Source: an uncultured Clostridia bacterium (lineage in GTDB: Bacteria; Bacillota; Clostridia; TANB77; CAG-508). From it: DNA of 45,203 nt. Location: assembly GCA_934168365.1 (NCBI GenBank), contig CAKPNJ010000010.1, positions 1-45,203 on the forward strand, in the 5' to 3' direction. The translations under genes and the position numbers were made by a program. Shown here one piece after another: positions 16,890 through 25,171 of the stretch; position 1 is the stretch's first letter; each line of letters begins with the position of its first letter. The notes beneath the pieces were generated by a model, which was not told the DNA's origin, did not search any database, and saw only the letters and a program-made list of their open reading frames with translations.

Positions 16890-18167
16890 TTATTTGTTAG
16901 GTTCTATTATTGACAATACTTTATTTTCATTTTTGAACATTTCATTTAAAATATTTTGTGTATATTCTTTTGTTACAGTTTCAAATTCCTCTATATAGTC
17001 AAAGCTTTGAACTTTTTTCATAGTATCTGCTAAAAACATTCTAGCTATATTAGCAACACTATTGTACTCTATAACATAATCACCATAAAGTTTTCTTCTT
17101 GCTCTTTCAAATTCTTCATCATCTAATCCTTGTTGTTTTAGTTGTTCTATTCTATCAGTTATCTTTTGAGCAACTTTTTTGGGTTCTTTTGAAGCTCCTG
17201 ATATCAATGTGTGTGCATATTGTGCACTAAATTCATAATCAAAATCTGGTTGTGCTAATAATAATCCTTCTTCATATAATTCCTTATATAGTTTCGAGCT
17301 CTTGCCTATGATTATATTTAACAATATTTCATTGGCTATATGTTTTTTGATTGCCGCTTCTTGATTATTGTCAATGTCTTTGTATGCCATCATAAATATT
17401 GGTGTACTTACTTCCATTTGAGCTATTTTTTCTGGCATATTTATTTTATCTTCTTTTGCAGTATATATTCTTTTTATATCTGCTTGGTTTTCTTTTGGTA
17501 ATAAACGTTTTTTAATTTCTTCCAACAATTTTTCTGGTTCAAAATCTCCACATACTACCATTGTCATATTTGATGGATGATAAAATGTGTTATAACATTT
17601 ATACAATACATCTGGATCTATTTTGCTAATTGATTCTACTGTTCCTGCTATATCTATTTTTATTGGATTTTCTTTATACATACACTCTAAAGCATTCATA
17701 TATAATTGCCAGCCGGGATCATCATCATACATTTTTATTTCTTGGCCTATTATACCTTTTTCTTTTTCAACATTTTCATCTGTAAAATATGGATGTTGCA
17801 CATAGTCCATAAGCTCACCTAAGCCTTCTTCAAAATGATCAGTGCATTCAAATAGATATGCTGTGTGGTCATTTGTTGTATATGCGTTTGCATCAATTCC
17901 AAGTGCCATTAAAGTGTCTAAACTATTTGTTCCATCTGGTTGTTCAAACATTTTATGTTCAAGAAAGTGTGCTACTCCATCTGGTATATATACTTCCTCT
18001 CCTGTTTTTGGCATTATAAAGTGATTATCTATTGAACCAAAGTGTGTTCCCCATATTACATATTTCTTTTTTGTATGTTGTTTTGGTATTATAATCACTT
18101 GCATACCGTTTTCTAGTTTTTCAACATATGCTTTTTCTTTAATTTTTGAACTTTCTATAATTTTCAT
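16890..18167 (-). CDS. ymfH: M16 family zinc metallopeptidase (YmfH-like, catalytic partner)
   Basis: 425 residues with the inverted zinc motif HFLEH (H67, E70, H71), the signature of active M16 peptidases, followed by the GIDANAYTTNDHTAY segment and the second M16 lobe. It is cytosolic. Families of this type work as an active/inactive pair, and the upstream gene (18179-19453) lacks the zinc motif, as in ymfF/ymfH of Bacillus. The two genes are 11 bp apart, with a GAGGTG ribosome binding site in the gap, so they form an operon. The natural substrate is not known from sequence. Confidence 0.9.
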   Translation of the reverse strand: MKIIESSKIKEKAYVEKLENGMQVIIIPKQHTKKKYVIWGTHFGSIDNHFIMPKTGEEVYIPDGVAHFLEHKMFEQPDGTNSLDTLMALGIDANAYTTNDHTAYLFECTDHFEEGLGELMDYVQHPYFTDENVEKEKGIIGQEIKMYDDDPGWQLYMNALECMYKENPIKIDIAGTVESISKIDPDVLYKCYNTFYHPSNMTMVVCGDFEPEKLLEEIKKRLLPKENQADIKRIYTAKEDKINMPEKIAQMEVSTPIFMMAYKDIDNNQEAAIKKHIANEILLNIIIGKSSKLYKELYEEGLLLAQPDFDYEFSAQYAHTLISGASKEPKKVAQKITDRIEQLKQQGLDDEEFERARRKLYGDYVIEYNSVANIARMFLADTMKKVQSFDYIEEFETVTKEYTQNILNEMFKNENKVLSIIEPNK

Positions 18168-18178
18168 CTTTTCACCTC

Positions 18179-19453
18179 TTAGTCTTTTAAAAAATAAATG
18201 GTATTGATATTTATGTTTTGTGCTAGCTTAACAATTTGGTCTTTTGTTACCGTTTTTATTTTGTCCATGTATTCTTTTAAGTCTACAAATCTATTAGCTA
18301 GTTCTTGACCATAATAATAGGTTATTTCTGTGTCTTGTTCTTCTGATATTCCTTCAATAGAAGCTTTTATTAGTTCTTTACTATCTTTAATATCCTTATC
18401 TGTGAAGTTACCATTTTTCATTTCTTCTAATTGTTGTTTTATTGTATCTAAAGCTTTTTGATAATTTTGTATTTCAATTCCTGCACGAATAAATATACAA
18501 TTTTTAGTTCTATTATAGTTTGAACCTGTTGTATATGCTAAACTTGCTTTTTCACGTACATTTTGGAATAATTTTGAGTTTGCTCCTCCGCCTAATATTG
18601 CATTATACACAGATGCTATAAATCTATTACCTTCTGCTGTTTCATTTATATTTAAGCCCATCACTAGTTTTCCTTGTGTTACTTGCATACTCTCATTTAT
18701 TATATTTGGTTCTTTAGTCCCAGTTTGTTCAGTTGTTTCATTGTTTACAACATATTCAGGTTTTCTAGCGTTTAATTTTTTAATGTTTTCATTTTGTTCT
18801 ATAGTTTGCTTTACTTTTTCTTTATCTATAGTGCCTGAATAGAATATATCAATTTTGCAGTTATTTATCAATGTTTTGTAATAGCTATATAATTCTTCTG
18901 GTGTTATTTTTTCTAAGTCTTCTATATATCCATATTTATATAGTCCATATGGCTTATCTTTAAACATTTCTTCAATACATCTGTCATATGCATATTTAGC
19001 TTTGTTGTCTATTTTGGCTTCTATAATTTGTTTTAGGTTCTTCTTTTCTCCTTCAACATATTCTGGTTTAAATTTGTTACCTTCTATCAATGGATTGAAT
19101 ATTATGTCTGTTAAAATATCCATTGCTTCTTTTAATATGTTTTCTGAAGATGGTAGAAATTCTTCGCTTAGTGTTTCTAAATAGAATTTCATAATGTGGT
19201 TGTCACCTGTTTTTTCAACACCGCAATCGAAACTAGCTCCATATAGCATTTCTAGCTTTTGACTAATTAAATCTTGTGATGGTATGTTTTTAGTGCCTCT
19301 TCTTAATACCGCTGTAAGTAGAGCATCTAAAGTTACATTTTCTTTTTTTAGCGGTGTAGCTAGGAATATTGCGTTTAAGTTTGTTTTATAGTTTTTAGTA
19401 TAAATTTGGTGTAAAGTTATACCTGGTTTTATTTCTTGTTTTTGATAATTCAT
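18179..19453 (-). CDS. ymfF: M16 family peptidase-like protein (YmfF-like, non-catalytic partner)
   Basis: 424 residues with overall M16 architecture (two lobes; LGGGANSKLFQNVREKASLAYTTGSNY in the C-terminal lobe) but no HxxEH: the equivalent region reads LLTAVLRRGTKNIPSQ. It is therefore the probable regulatory half of a heterodimer with the next gene. The start is preceded by AGAGGAG. Symbol by analogy with Bacillus ymfF. Confidence 0.87.
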   Translation of the reverse strand: MNYQKQEIKPGITLHQIYTKNYKTNLNAIFLATPLKKENVTLDALLTAVLRRGTKNIPSQDLISQKLEMLYGASFDCGVEKTGDNHIMKFYLETLSEEFLPSSENILKEAMDILTDIIFNPLIEGNKFKPEYVEGEKKNLKQIIEAKIDNKAKYAYDRCIEEMFKDKPYGLYKYGYIEDLEKITPEELYSYYKTLINNCKIDIFYSGTIDKEKVKQTIEQNENIKKLNARKPEYVVNNETTEQTGTKEPNIINESMQVTQGKLVMGLNINETAEGNRFIASVYNAILGGGANSKLFQNVREKASLAYTTGSNYNRTKNCIFIRAGIEIQNYQKALDTIKQQLEEMKNGNFTDKDIKDSKELIKASIEGISEEQDTEITYYYGQELANRFVDLKEYMDKIKTVTKDQIVKLAQNININTIYFLKD

Positions 19454-19569
19454 TCTTTCTCCTCTTTTCTTTTTTATTCATGTATATTATAATCTAATTT
19501 TGGAAAATTATTCAAGAGCATTTTTAAGATTTGCTATTTAAAATTATTTGGTAAAATTTGTAAGATGTA

Positions 19570-19598
19570 TTGTAGTTGTTGCTTATTGTTGATATAAT
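19570..19598 (+). promoter_or_regulatory. Promoter of the small toxin-like gene
   Basis: -35 TTGTAG (19570-19575), 17-nt spacer, -10 TATAAT (19593-19598). The leader (from about 19605) contains TCCTTTTGCAAAGGA, a palindrome whose CCTTT arms can also pair with the AAAGGAGG ribosome binding site. Confidence 0.7.
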
Positions 19599-19645
19599 GG
19601 TTCTATCCTTTTGCAAAGGAAATCTTTGGAAAGGAGGTACTACAT

Positions 19646-19720
19646 ATGACTACACCTGATTTAATCTGGCATTTGATAGAGTTAATTCTGAAAAATGAAG
19701 AAGCAAAATCAAATAACTAA
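19646..19720 (+). CDS. 24-residue putative type I toxin peptide
   Basis: A tiny ORF with a very strong ribosome binding site (AAAGGAGG, 8 nt before ATG), its own promoter and its own terminator. The peptide starts MTTPDLIWHLIELIL, a short hydrophobic helix with Trp8, and ends in a hydrophilic tail (KNEEAKSNN). This is the general build of Fst/TxpA-type membrane toxins, although the sequence is not one I recognise and the hydrophobic part is short. A facing small RNA (19844-19917) is complementary to its start region and to its terminator loop. It could instead be a leader peptide or a small regulatory peptide; the RNA arrangement favours toxin-antitoxin. Confidence 0.65.
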   Translation: MTTPDLIWHLIELILKNEEAKSNN

Positions 19721-19749
19721 AAGCCAAAAGAAGATTAGCAATAATCTTT

Positions 19750-19784
19750 GCAAGAGTATGCGCTATCATACTCTTGCTTTTTTT
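19750..19784 (+). terminator. Terminator of the toxin mRNA with kissing loop
   Basis: A perfect 11-bp stem (GCAAGAGTATG / CATACTCTTGC) closes the loop CGCTAT, followed by seven Ts. The loop is the exact complement of the terminator loop of the facing RNA. Confidence 0.9.
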
Positions 19785-19843
19785 ATAAGGAAAGTGGCTT
19801 CGCCACATGTGCATTTTTCTTTTCAAAGGTTTTCCCATACAAT

Positions 19844-19917
19844 AAAAAAGTTGAGTGGCGCTATCCACTCAACTCATACTACAAAATGATTACACCTGAT
19901 AATCAATAACTTAAGTT
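19844..19917 (-). ncRNA. Putative antitoxin small RNA
   Basis: A roughly 74-nt transcript is predicted from a consensus promoter (19924-19952) to a 10-bp terminator hairpin (19849-19858 with 19865-19874, T-run 19844-19849). Its 5' half (19876-19904) is the near-complement of the toxin ribosome binding site/start region (19638-19666): TACTACA..ATGA.TACACCTGAT is shared. Its terminator loop AUAGCG is fully complementary to the toxin terminator loop CGCUAU. This is the two-contact architecture of par/Fst RNAII, but the two genes do not overlap physically, so the RNA would act through repeats. No ORF is expected in it. Confidence 0.7.
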
Positions 19918-19923
19918 AAACAT

Positions 19924-19952
19924 AGTATACTACTTTTTTTATTATATGTCAA
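19924..19952 (-). promoter_or_regulatory. Promoter of the antitoxin small RNA
   Basis: -35 TTGACA (19947-19952, full consensus), 17-nt spacer, -10 TATACT (19924-19929). It is predicted to be stronger than the facing toxin promoter. Confidence 0.8.
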
Positions 19953-19985
19953 ACTAATTTAAATAATTCTTATATTTTTTAGAAA

Positions 19986-20426
19986 TTATTGTAATAGTTT
20001 TTTAGCAACTTCGTTTATTATTTTTCCGTCTGCTGATGCTCCTAATTTTTCTTTTGCTGTTTTCATTACTAAGCCCATTTCTTTCATCGATGTTGCGCCT
20101 AGTTCTGCAATTATTTCTTTTACTTTTGCTTCTATTTCTTCTGCAGATAATTGTTCTGGTAAGTATTCTTCTAGTATAGCAATTTCTTGGTTTATTTGGT
20201 CTAGTAAATCTTGTCTTCCACTTTTTTCATAATCTGCAATTGAATCTTTTCTTTTTTTAGTTTCTTTTGCAATTATTTCAACTATTTGGTCATCTGTAAC
20301 TTCTATTTGTTTGTCTTTTTCAACTTGTAGAATAGCAGCTCTAACCATTTGGATAACATTTTTTCTAATTACATTTTTCTCTTTCATAGAGTTTTTTAAA
20401 TCGTCTAACAATTTTTCTTTTAACAT
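19986..20426 (-). CDS. yqeY: GatB/YqeY domain protein
   Basis: A 146-residue all-helical protein with the YqeY pattern: N-terminal LKDDLKNSMKEKN-like helix, ETKKRKDSIADYEKSGRQDL, ILEEYLPEQLS and a C-terminal GATSMKEMGLVMKTAKEKLGASADGKIINEVAKKLL. This matches the tail domain of GatB and usually binds tRNA-related partners; its exact role is unsettled. It follows rpsU in one operon, as in many Firmicutes, and is separated from it by a hairpin that may allow partial read-through. Confidence 0.93.
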   Translation of the reverse strand: MLKEKLLDDLKNSMKEKNVIRKNVIQMVRAAILQVEKDKQIEVTDDQIVEIIAKETKKRKDSIADYEKSGRQDLLDQINQEIAILEEYLPEQLSAEEIEAKVKEIIAELGATSMKEMGLVMKTAKEKLGASADGKIINEVAKKLLQ

Positions 20427-20451
20427 ACATTTACCTCCCTATTAAGCAAAA

Positions 20452-20485
20452 ATGGATTGAAAAATTCTAATAACTTTCAATCCAT
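20452..20485 (-). terminator. Hairpin between rpsU and yqeY
   Basis: Inverted repeat ATGGATTGAAA (20452-20462) / TTTCAATCCAT (20475-20485) followed by TTTTTG on the minus strand. It is probably an attenuator between the two operon genes, since no promoter is obvious for yqeY. Confidence 0.65.
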
Positions 20486-20495
20486 CTCTTACTTT

Positions 20496-20666
20496 TTAAA
20501 ATTTTCTTTTTCTTGCTGCCTCTGATTTTTTCTTTCTTTTTACACTTGGTTTTTCATAGTGCTCTCTTTTTCTTACTTCTTGTAATACTCCGTTTCTAGC
20601 ACATTGTCTTTTAAACCTTTTTAAGGCATCTTCTATATTTCCGTTATTAACTTTAACCTCTGACAT
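20496..20666 (-). CDS. rpsU: 30S ribosomal protein bS21
   Basis: 56 residues (MSEVKVNNGNIEDALKRFKR ... C-terminal KRKKKSEAARKRKF): the N-terminal helix with RFKRQC and a highly basic tail are diagnostic of S21. A GAGGGG ribosome binding site precedes the ATG. It is expressed from a full-consensus promoter at 20743-20771, with a leader of about 70 nt that contains a short GC-richer stem (ACACGTAAGAGTGT) before the ribosome binding site. Confidence 0.97.
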   Translation of the reverse strand: MSEVKVNNGNIEDALKRFKRQCARNGVLQEVRKREHYEKPSVKRKKKSEAARKRKF

Positions 20667-20742
20667 TTTTGTTCCCCTCCCTTCAGTAGTTACACTCTTA
20701 CGTGTGGGATTTTAACTGAAAATTATTATTTTTACGTTAATT

Positions 20743-20771
20743 ATTATAACTGTATTGGGTAAATTTGTCAA
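20743..20771 (-). promoter_or_regulatory. rpsU-yqeY promoter
   Basis: Perfect -35 TTGACA (20766-20771), 17-nt spacer and perfect -10 TATAAT (20743-20748). Confidence 0.88.
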
Positions 20772-20804
20772 TATTTATATAAAATTTTCTAGAAAATACT
20801 TGTA

Positions 20805-21752
20805 CTATTTATCAAAATCGAACAAATCACCTAGTGGTTGGGCTTCATTTACTCTTTTTATGGCTTCTGCAAATAATGGTGCAATAGATAAAACTTTGAT
20901 TTTGTCTGTTTGTTTTTCTTTGGTTAAAGGTACTGTGTTTGTTGTTACCAATTCTTTTATTGGTGAGTTTTTAATTCTTTCTATTGCAGGACCACATAGA
21001 ACTCCATGGGTACATGCTGCATATATTTCTTTTGCTCCGTGTTCTTGCAAGATTTTAGCTGCTTCTACCATGGTTCCTGCTGTACTTACTTCGTCATCAA
21101 ATATAAGTGCGGTTTTTCCTTCTATATCTCCTATAATGTTTGCTGCTACTGCTTTATCGTCATTGCCTGTTCTTCTTTTATCTATTAACGCCATAGGACA
21201 TTTGAAATACATTGAATATTTATATGCTTTTTTAGAGCTTCCTGCATCTGTTGCTACTACTACTTTGTTTTCAATTTCTTTTCCGTCAAAATAGGCTTGT
21301 AGTATATGTTGTCCTGTTAATCTATCACATGGAATATTGAAATATGCTTGAATTGCCGGATTATGCAAATCGCATGTGATTACTCTACTTGCTCCTGCAG
21401 CTTCTAGAAGTTCTGCAAATAATCTAGCTGTTACAGGTACTCTTGGTTGATCTTTCTTATCTGATCTTGAATATATAAAATATGGAAGCACTACATTTAT
21501 TCTATGTGCTGATGCTCTTTTAGCAGCATCAATCATAATAAGTAGTTCCATTACTCTTTCATTAACTGGTGGCTCTGTTGTTTGTATTAAATAAATATCT
21601 TGTTCTCTTACTGTTTCTTTGAATTGTATAAAGTTGTTGTCATTTGCAAATTTATAACATTCAACTTTTCCCATTGATAAATTTAATTCTTTACAGACTT
21701 CTTTTGTAAATTCTTCTGCTGTAGGACATGCGAATATTTTAATATTCTTCAT
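20805..21752 (-). CDS. prs: Ribose-phosphate pyrophosphokinase (PRPP synthase)
   Basis: 315 residues. Makes PRPP from ribose 5-phosphate and ATP for nucleotide, His and Trp synthesis. Recognisable are the IYLIQTTEPPVNERVMELL substrate segment, YSRSDKK (95-100), CDLHNPAIQAYF (127-138) and the PRPP-binding loop DDEVSTAGT (219-227). The loop and the DLH region deviate somewhat from the textbook DLHAGQIQGFF form, so this belongs to a divergent Prs branch found in anaerobes. The end lies only about 35 bp from the rpsU promoter. Confidence 0.92.
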   Translation of the reverse strand: MKNIKIFACPTAEEFTKEVCKELNLSMGKVECYKFANDNNFIQFKETVREQDIYLIQTTEPPVNERVMELLIMIDAAKRASAHRINVVLPYFIYSRSDKKDQPRVPVTARLFAELLEAAGASRVITCDLHNPAIQAYFNIPCDRLTGQHILQAYFDGKEIENKVVVATDAGSSKKAYKYSMYFKCPMALIDKRRTGNDDKAVAANIIGDIEGKTALIFDDEVSTAGTMVEAAKILQEHGAKEIYAACTHGVLCGPAIERIKNSPIKELVTTNTVPLTKEKQTDKIKVLSIAPLFAEAIKRVNEAQPLGDLFDFDK

Positions 21753-21783
21753 ATTTGTTCATTCCTTCCTTTATATACAAATT

Positions 21784-21817
21784 AGGTTGGAAAATAATTT
21801 TGATTATTCTCCAACCT
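21784..21817 (-). terminator. Terminator after nrdG
   Basis: A long stem AGGTTGG..AATAA / TTATT..CCAACCT with a four- to six-base loop lies between the nrdG stop and prs. The T-rich tail is modest. Confidence 0.65.
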
Positions 21818-21835
21818 CTTACAGCAAAGCTTCAA

Positions 21836-22336
21836 TTAAGAAGCGCTTTTCCAAGCTGTCACTTCTCCATTTTTCAAGCTCTTTTGTACATCAATTACTC
21901 TTTGGTTTTCTGAGCCTCTCCAGTCTAATCTAGGATTGTGAAGTGCATCAACATATTGTCCATCTACAAGAACATCTAGGTATTTTACTACCTCTTTGTC
22001 CTTTAGATAGTCATCAAACTTAAATCCTGACCAAGCCCATAAGTTTTTATCAGGAAATTTCTCTTTAAAAGTTTTAGCTAGTTTTGTTGTTCCTTCTATA
22101 TTATTTGGGTGCATTGGTTCTCCACCTAAAATTGATAATCCTTCTACATTTTCGTTTTGGCAAAGCTCCATTATTCTGTCAATAGTTGCATCTGTAAATT
22201 CTTTTCCCCCATTAAAATCGTGTGTTTCTGGGTTAAAGCAATTTTTACAATTAAATGCACAGCCTTGCATAAATATAGATACCCTTACTCCTGGTCCATC
22301 TGCTATATCCATTTTTCTGATTTTATTGTATTTCAT
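21836..22336 (-). CDS. nrdG: Anaerobic ribonucleotide reductase activating protein
   Basis: A 166-residue radical SAM protein with CxxxCxxC at C26, C30 and C33 (GCAFNCKNCF), then LSILGGEPMHP and WAWSGFKFDD. It generates the glycyl radical on NrdD using a [4Fe-4S] cluster and SAM. It lies 24 bp downstream of nrdD in one operon. Confidence 0.96.
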   Translation of the reverse strand: MKYNKIRKMDIADGPGVRVSIFMQGCAFNCKNCFNPETHDFNGGKEFTDATIDRIMELCQNENVEGLSILGGEPMHPNNIEGTTKLAKTFKEKFPDKNLWAWSGFKFDDYLKDKEVVKYLDVLVDGQYVDALHNPRLDWRGSENQRVIDVQKSLKNGEVTAWKSAS

Positions 22337-22360
22337 AGTTAATAAATCCTTCTTTCTAAT

Positions 22361-24520
22361 CTACTCGTCGTCTTTGTTATCAATATGGAGAACTCTCTCC
22401 TTAATTTCTTGTGTTCTTCCCTTATTCCAGAATTGGCTTCCAATATATCCGCAAGTTCTTCTTGCTACATTTAATGTGTTATGGTCTCTATTTCCACAGT
22501 TTGGACAATACCATTCTAAGTTTTCGTCTATTAAAATTTCTCCATCAAATCCACACTTTTGGCAATAATCTGATTTTGTGTTCAATTCTGCATACATAAT
22601 ATTATCATAAATAAAGTTAATTATTTGTAGTACAACTTCTAAGTTGTCTTGTAAGTTAGGTGTTTCTACATAAGATATAGCTCCACCTGGGCTTAGTTTT
22701 TGGAATTTACTCTCTAGTTTTAATTTAGAGAAAGCATCTATATCTTCAAATACTGGTACATGGTATGAATTTGTGATATAGCTTCTATCTGTAATTCCTT
22801 CAACTGTTCCAAATCTTTTCTTTAGGCATTTTGCAAATTTATATGTTGTAGACTCAATTGGAGTTCCATAAACACTGTAATCTATCTTCTCTGCTTCTTT
22901 CCATTCTTTGCATTTGTCATTTAATTTTTGCATTACTTTTATTGCAAATTCTTCTCCTTCACCATTATCAGTATGGCTATGTCCTGTCATGTATTTTACA
23001 CATTCATATAATCCTGCATATCCTAATGATATTGTTGAATAACCATCATGTAATAATTTGTGAATACTTTCACCTTTTTTAAGTCTTGCTAAAGCTCCAT
23101 GTTGCCATAATATTGGTGCAACATCACTTGTAACTTTACTTAATCTTTCATGTCTAATTTGTAGTGCTTTATGGCATAATTCTAATCTTTCGTCAAATAT
23201 TTTCCAGAATTTTTCTTCATCTTGTTTTGATGATAATGCAACATCAACTAAATTGATAGTTACAACACCTTGATTAAATCTTCCATAGTATTTTGGTTTA
23301 TTTGTTTCTGGGTCTACATATGGTGTTAAGAATGATCTACATCCCATACATGGGTAGCAGTTTCCATTTCCATTTTTATCTATTTTAAGTTCCTTCATTT
23401 TCTTTTCAGAAATATAGTCTGGAACCAATCTTTTAGCTGTGCATTTAGCAGCTAATTCTGTTAAATACCAATATTTGCTTTCTTTGTGTATGTTATCTTC
23501 TTCTAATACATAAAGAAGTTTTGGGAATGCTGGTGTAATATATACACCTTTTTCATTTTTGAAGCCTTCTATTCTTTGTTTTAAGAATTCTTCAATTATC
23601 ATTGCTAATTCTTTTTTGTATTCATCAGTTTCTCCTAAGTACATACAAACTGATAGGAATGGTGCTTGGCCATTTGTATTTGTCATTGAATTTACTTGAT
23701 AATTGAAAGTTTGTACACCGTCAGATACCTCTTTTTTAGTATCTTGTTCAGCATATTCTTTACATTGTGCTTCGCTTAAGCCTCTTTTTTTGTATTTTTT
23801 ATAATATCTATCATAACTGCTTCTTACAAATGGTGCTAAGTGTGTTAATGATACTGTTGCTCCACCATAAGTAGATGATGTAACGCCTAATATAATTTGT
23901 GTAGCAATTGTCATAGCTGTTAAAAATCTATGTGGTTTTTCAATCATAACTCCATTCATTATTGTTCCATTTTGAAGCATGTCTTCTAAGTTTATTAACT
24001 CACAGTTAGTTAATGCATTTTGTGCAAAGTAATCTGCATCATGGAAGTGGATAATTCCTTCATCATGTGCTTTTACCACATCTTCTGGTAGTAAAAATCT
24101 TCTAGTAATATCTGTACTAGTAATTCCTGCTAAGTAGTCTCTTTGAGTTGTAACAACTCTTGCATTTTTATTTGAATTTTCATTGTTCCAATAATCACTT
24201 TCACCATCAATTAATTCCTTAATTGATTGATCTGTCGTGTTTGCTTTTCTTACTAATTCTCTGGTATAACGATATGTAATATATTTTTTAGCTAGTAGAT
24301 ATTTTCCAAAAGACATCAATTGCTCTTCTATAATATCTTGAATATCTTCTACCAAAATTCTTTTTTTATCTAAATCTTCAACATAATCAATTATTTGATT
24401 TATTTCATCTTTAGTTGCTCTTTCTCTTGGTCTCACTTCTCTGTTAGCTTTTTCAATTGCTACTCTGATTTTTGATTGATCAAAATCTACTAATTTCCCA
24501 TCTCTTTTCACTACTTGCAT
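22361..24520 (-). CDS. nrdD: Anaerobic (class III) ribonucleoside-triphosphate reductase
   Basis: A 719-residue oxygen-sensitive reductase that makes dNTPs. In order: an N-terminal ATP-cone (VVKRDGKLVDFDQSKIRVAI, allosteric control), the ten-stranded barrel with MGCRSFLTPY, a C-terminal zinc site (CQKCG ... CPNCG) and the glycyl radical loop RRTCGYIG with G691. Its length is normal for the family. It is followed by nrdG. The upstream region contains two candidate promoters and a large palindrome (24603-24639). Confidence 0.97.
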   Translation of the reverse strand: MQVVKRDGKLVDFDQSKIRVAIEKANREVRPRERATKDEINQIIDYVEDLDKKRILVEDIQDIIEEQLMSFGKYLLAKKYITYRYTRELVRKANTTDQSIKELIDGESDYWNNENSNKNARVVTTQRDYLAGITSTDITRRFLLPEDVVKAHDEGIIHFHDADYFAQNALTNCELINLEDMLQNGTIMNGVMIEKPHRFLTAMTIATQIILGVTSSTYGGATVSLTHLAPFVRSSYDRYYKKYKKRGLSEAQCKEYAEQDTKKEVSDGVQTFNYQVNSMTNTNGQAPFLSVCMYLGETDEYKKELAMIIEEFLKQRIEGFKNEKGVYITPAFPKLLYVLEEDNIHKESKYWYLTELAAKCTAKRLVPDYISEKKMKELKIDKNGNGNCYPCMGCRSFLTPYVDPETNKPKYYGRFNQGVVTINLVDVALSSKQDEEKFWKIFDERLELCHKALQIRHERLSKVTSDVAPILWQHGALARLKKGESIHKLLHDGYSTISLGYAGLYECVKYMTGHSHTDNGEGEEFAIKVMQKLNDKCKEWKEAEKIDYSVYGTPIESTTYKFAKCLKKRFGTVEGITDRSYITNSYHVPVFEDIDAFSKLKLESKFQKLSPGGAISYVETPNLQDNLEVVLQIINFIYDNIMYAELNTKSDYCQKCGFDGEILIDENLEWYCPNCGNRDHNTLNVARRTCGYIGSQFWNKGRTQEIKERVLHIDNKDDE

Positions 24521-24602
24521 TTTTATTTCCCCCTATATGTATCTTATAGTTTATAATAGTTTAGATATTTTTATAATCTCTAAACAATATCTTTTCTTTT
24601 GT

Positions 24603-24639
24603 TTGACATTATCTTATATCACCCAAAAGATAATGTCAA
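24603..24639 (-). promoter_or_regulatory. nrdD proximal promoter inside a perfect palindrome
   Basis: TTGACATTATCTT (24603-24615) and AAGATAATGTCAA (24627-24639) form a perfect 13-bp inverted repeat with an 11-bp centre. On the minus strand the right arm supplies a consensus -35 TTGACA, and a -10-like TATAAG/TAAGAT lies in the left part. A dimeric regulator binding here would block the promoter. Confidence 0.65.
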
Positions 24640-24676
24640 GCAGTTACAGTTTATGTAACCGTTCTGCATTTTGCTT

Positions 24677-24706
24677 GATATATATGGTGTTCTGTGTTTT
24701 TGTCAA
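24677..24706 (-). promoter_or_regulatory. nrdD distal promoter with possible NrdR-like box
   Basis: -35 TTGACA (24701-24706) and a -10-like TATATA/ATATAT at 17-18 nt spacing. The segment ACACCATATATATCAA covering the -10 partly resembles the NrdR box ACACWATATWTWGTGT, a weak match. Confidence 0.4.
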
Positions 24707-25066
24707 TTAGTTTTATTTGTGTCTTTCAGTCAATTTGTTTGTGGTTTTTTGTCTATTTTACACGTTTTTATTTTTTATTTAGAATAATATTACAATTTTA
24801 TTACATTTGTTCAAAAATCGCTTATTTCTAAACATTTTTCAGTTCTTTATGAATTTTATTTAGCTTGATTTTTCTTGATATTTAGGCAAATTCAAGTTTA
24901 ATTTCTTCAAAAAAATGGTAAAAATATTTTTTATTTATTTTTAAAGTTTTTCAAAAATGATTTTTTCAAATATTTTTATTTTCTCATTCTGTTATTTAAT
25001 GTATATTTTTATATTTCTTTGTATTTATCAGTGTTTTTTGTATTTTTTCGCTTGTAATTTTATTAT

Positions 25067-25099
25067 AAAAAACTCGTTTTTTGAAAAAACGAGTTTTTT
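25067..25099 (-). terminator. Terminator of the RND-YhgE-DUF308 operon
   Basis: Stem AAAAAACTCG / CGAGTTTTTT flanked by A- and T-runs; it could work in both directions. It is about 70 bp past the DUF308 gene stop. Confidence 0.8.
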
Positions 25100-25171
25100 G
25101 ATTTTTTTATTTTTGATATTATTTGTTATCTAAAAATATTTATATTTTCGTTGTTTGTCTTTTTGTTATGT

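Larger units (their letters stand above)
24521..25171. other. Long AT-rich intergenic region upstream of nrdD
   Basis: This 650-bp gap holds the nrdD control region (24603-24706) and, at its right end, the terminator of the neighbouring operon (25067-25099). The stretch between about 24720 and 25060 is very AT-rich and I see no ORF or clear structure in it. Confidence 0.6.

Noticed and set aside
19650..19868. 72-codon minus-strand frame opposite the toxin-like gene
   Set aside because: It has no ribosome binding site, it crosses both terminator hairpins, and the facing promoter produces an RNA that ends at 19844.
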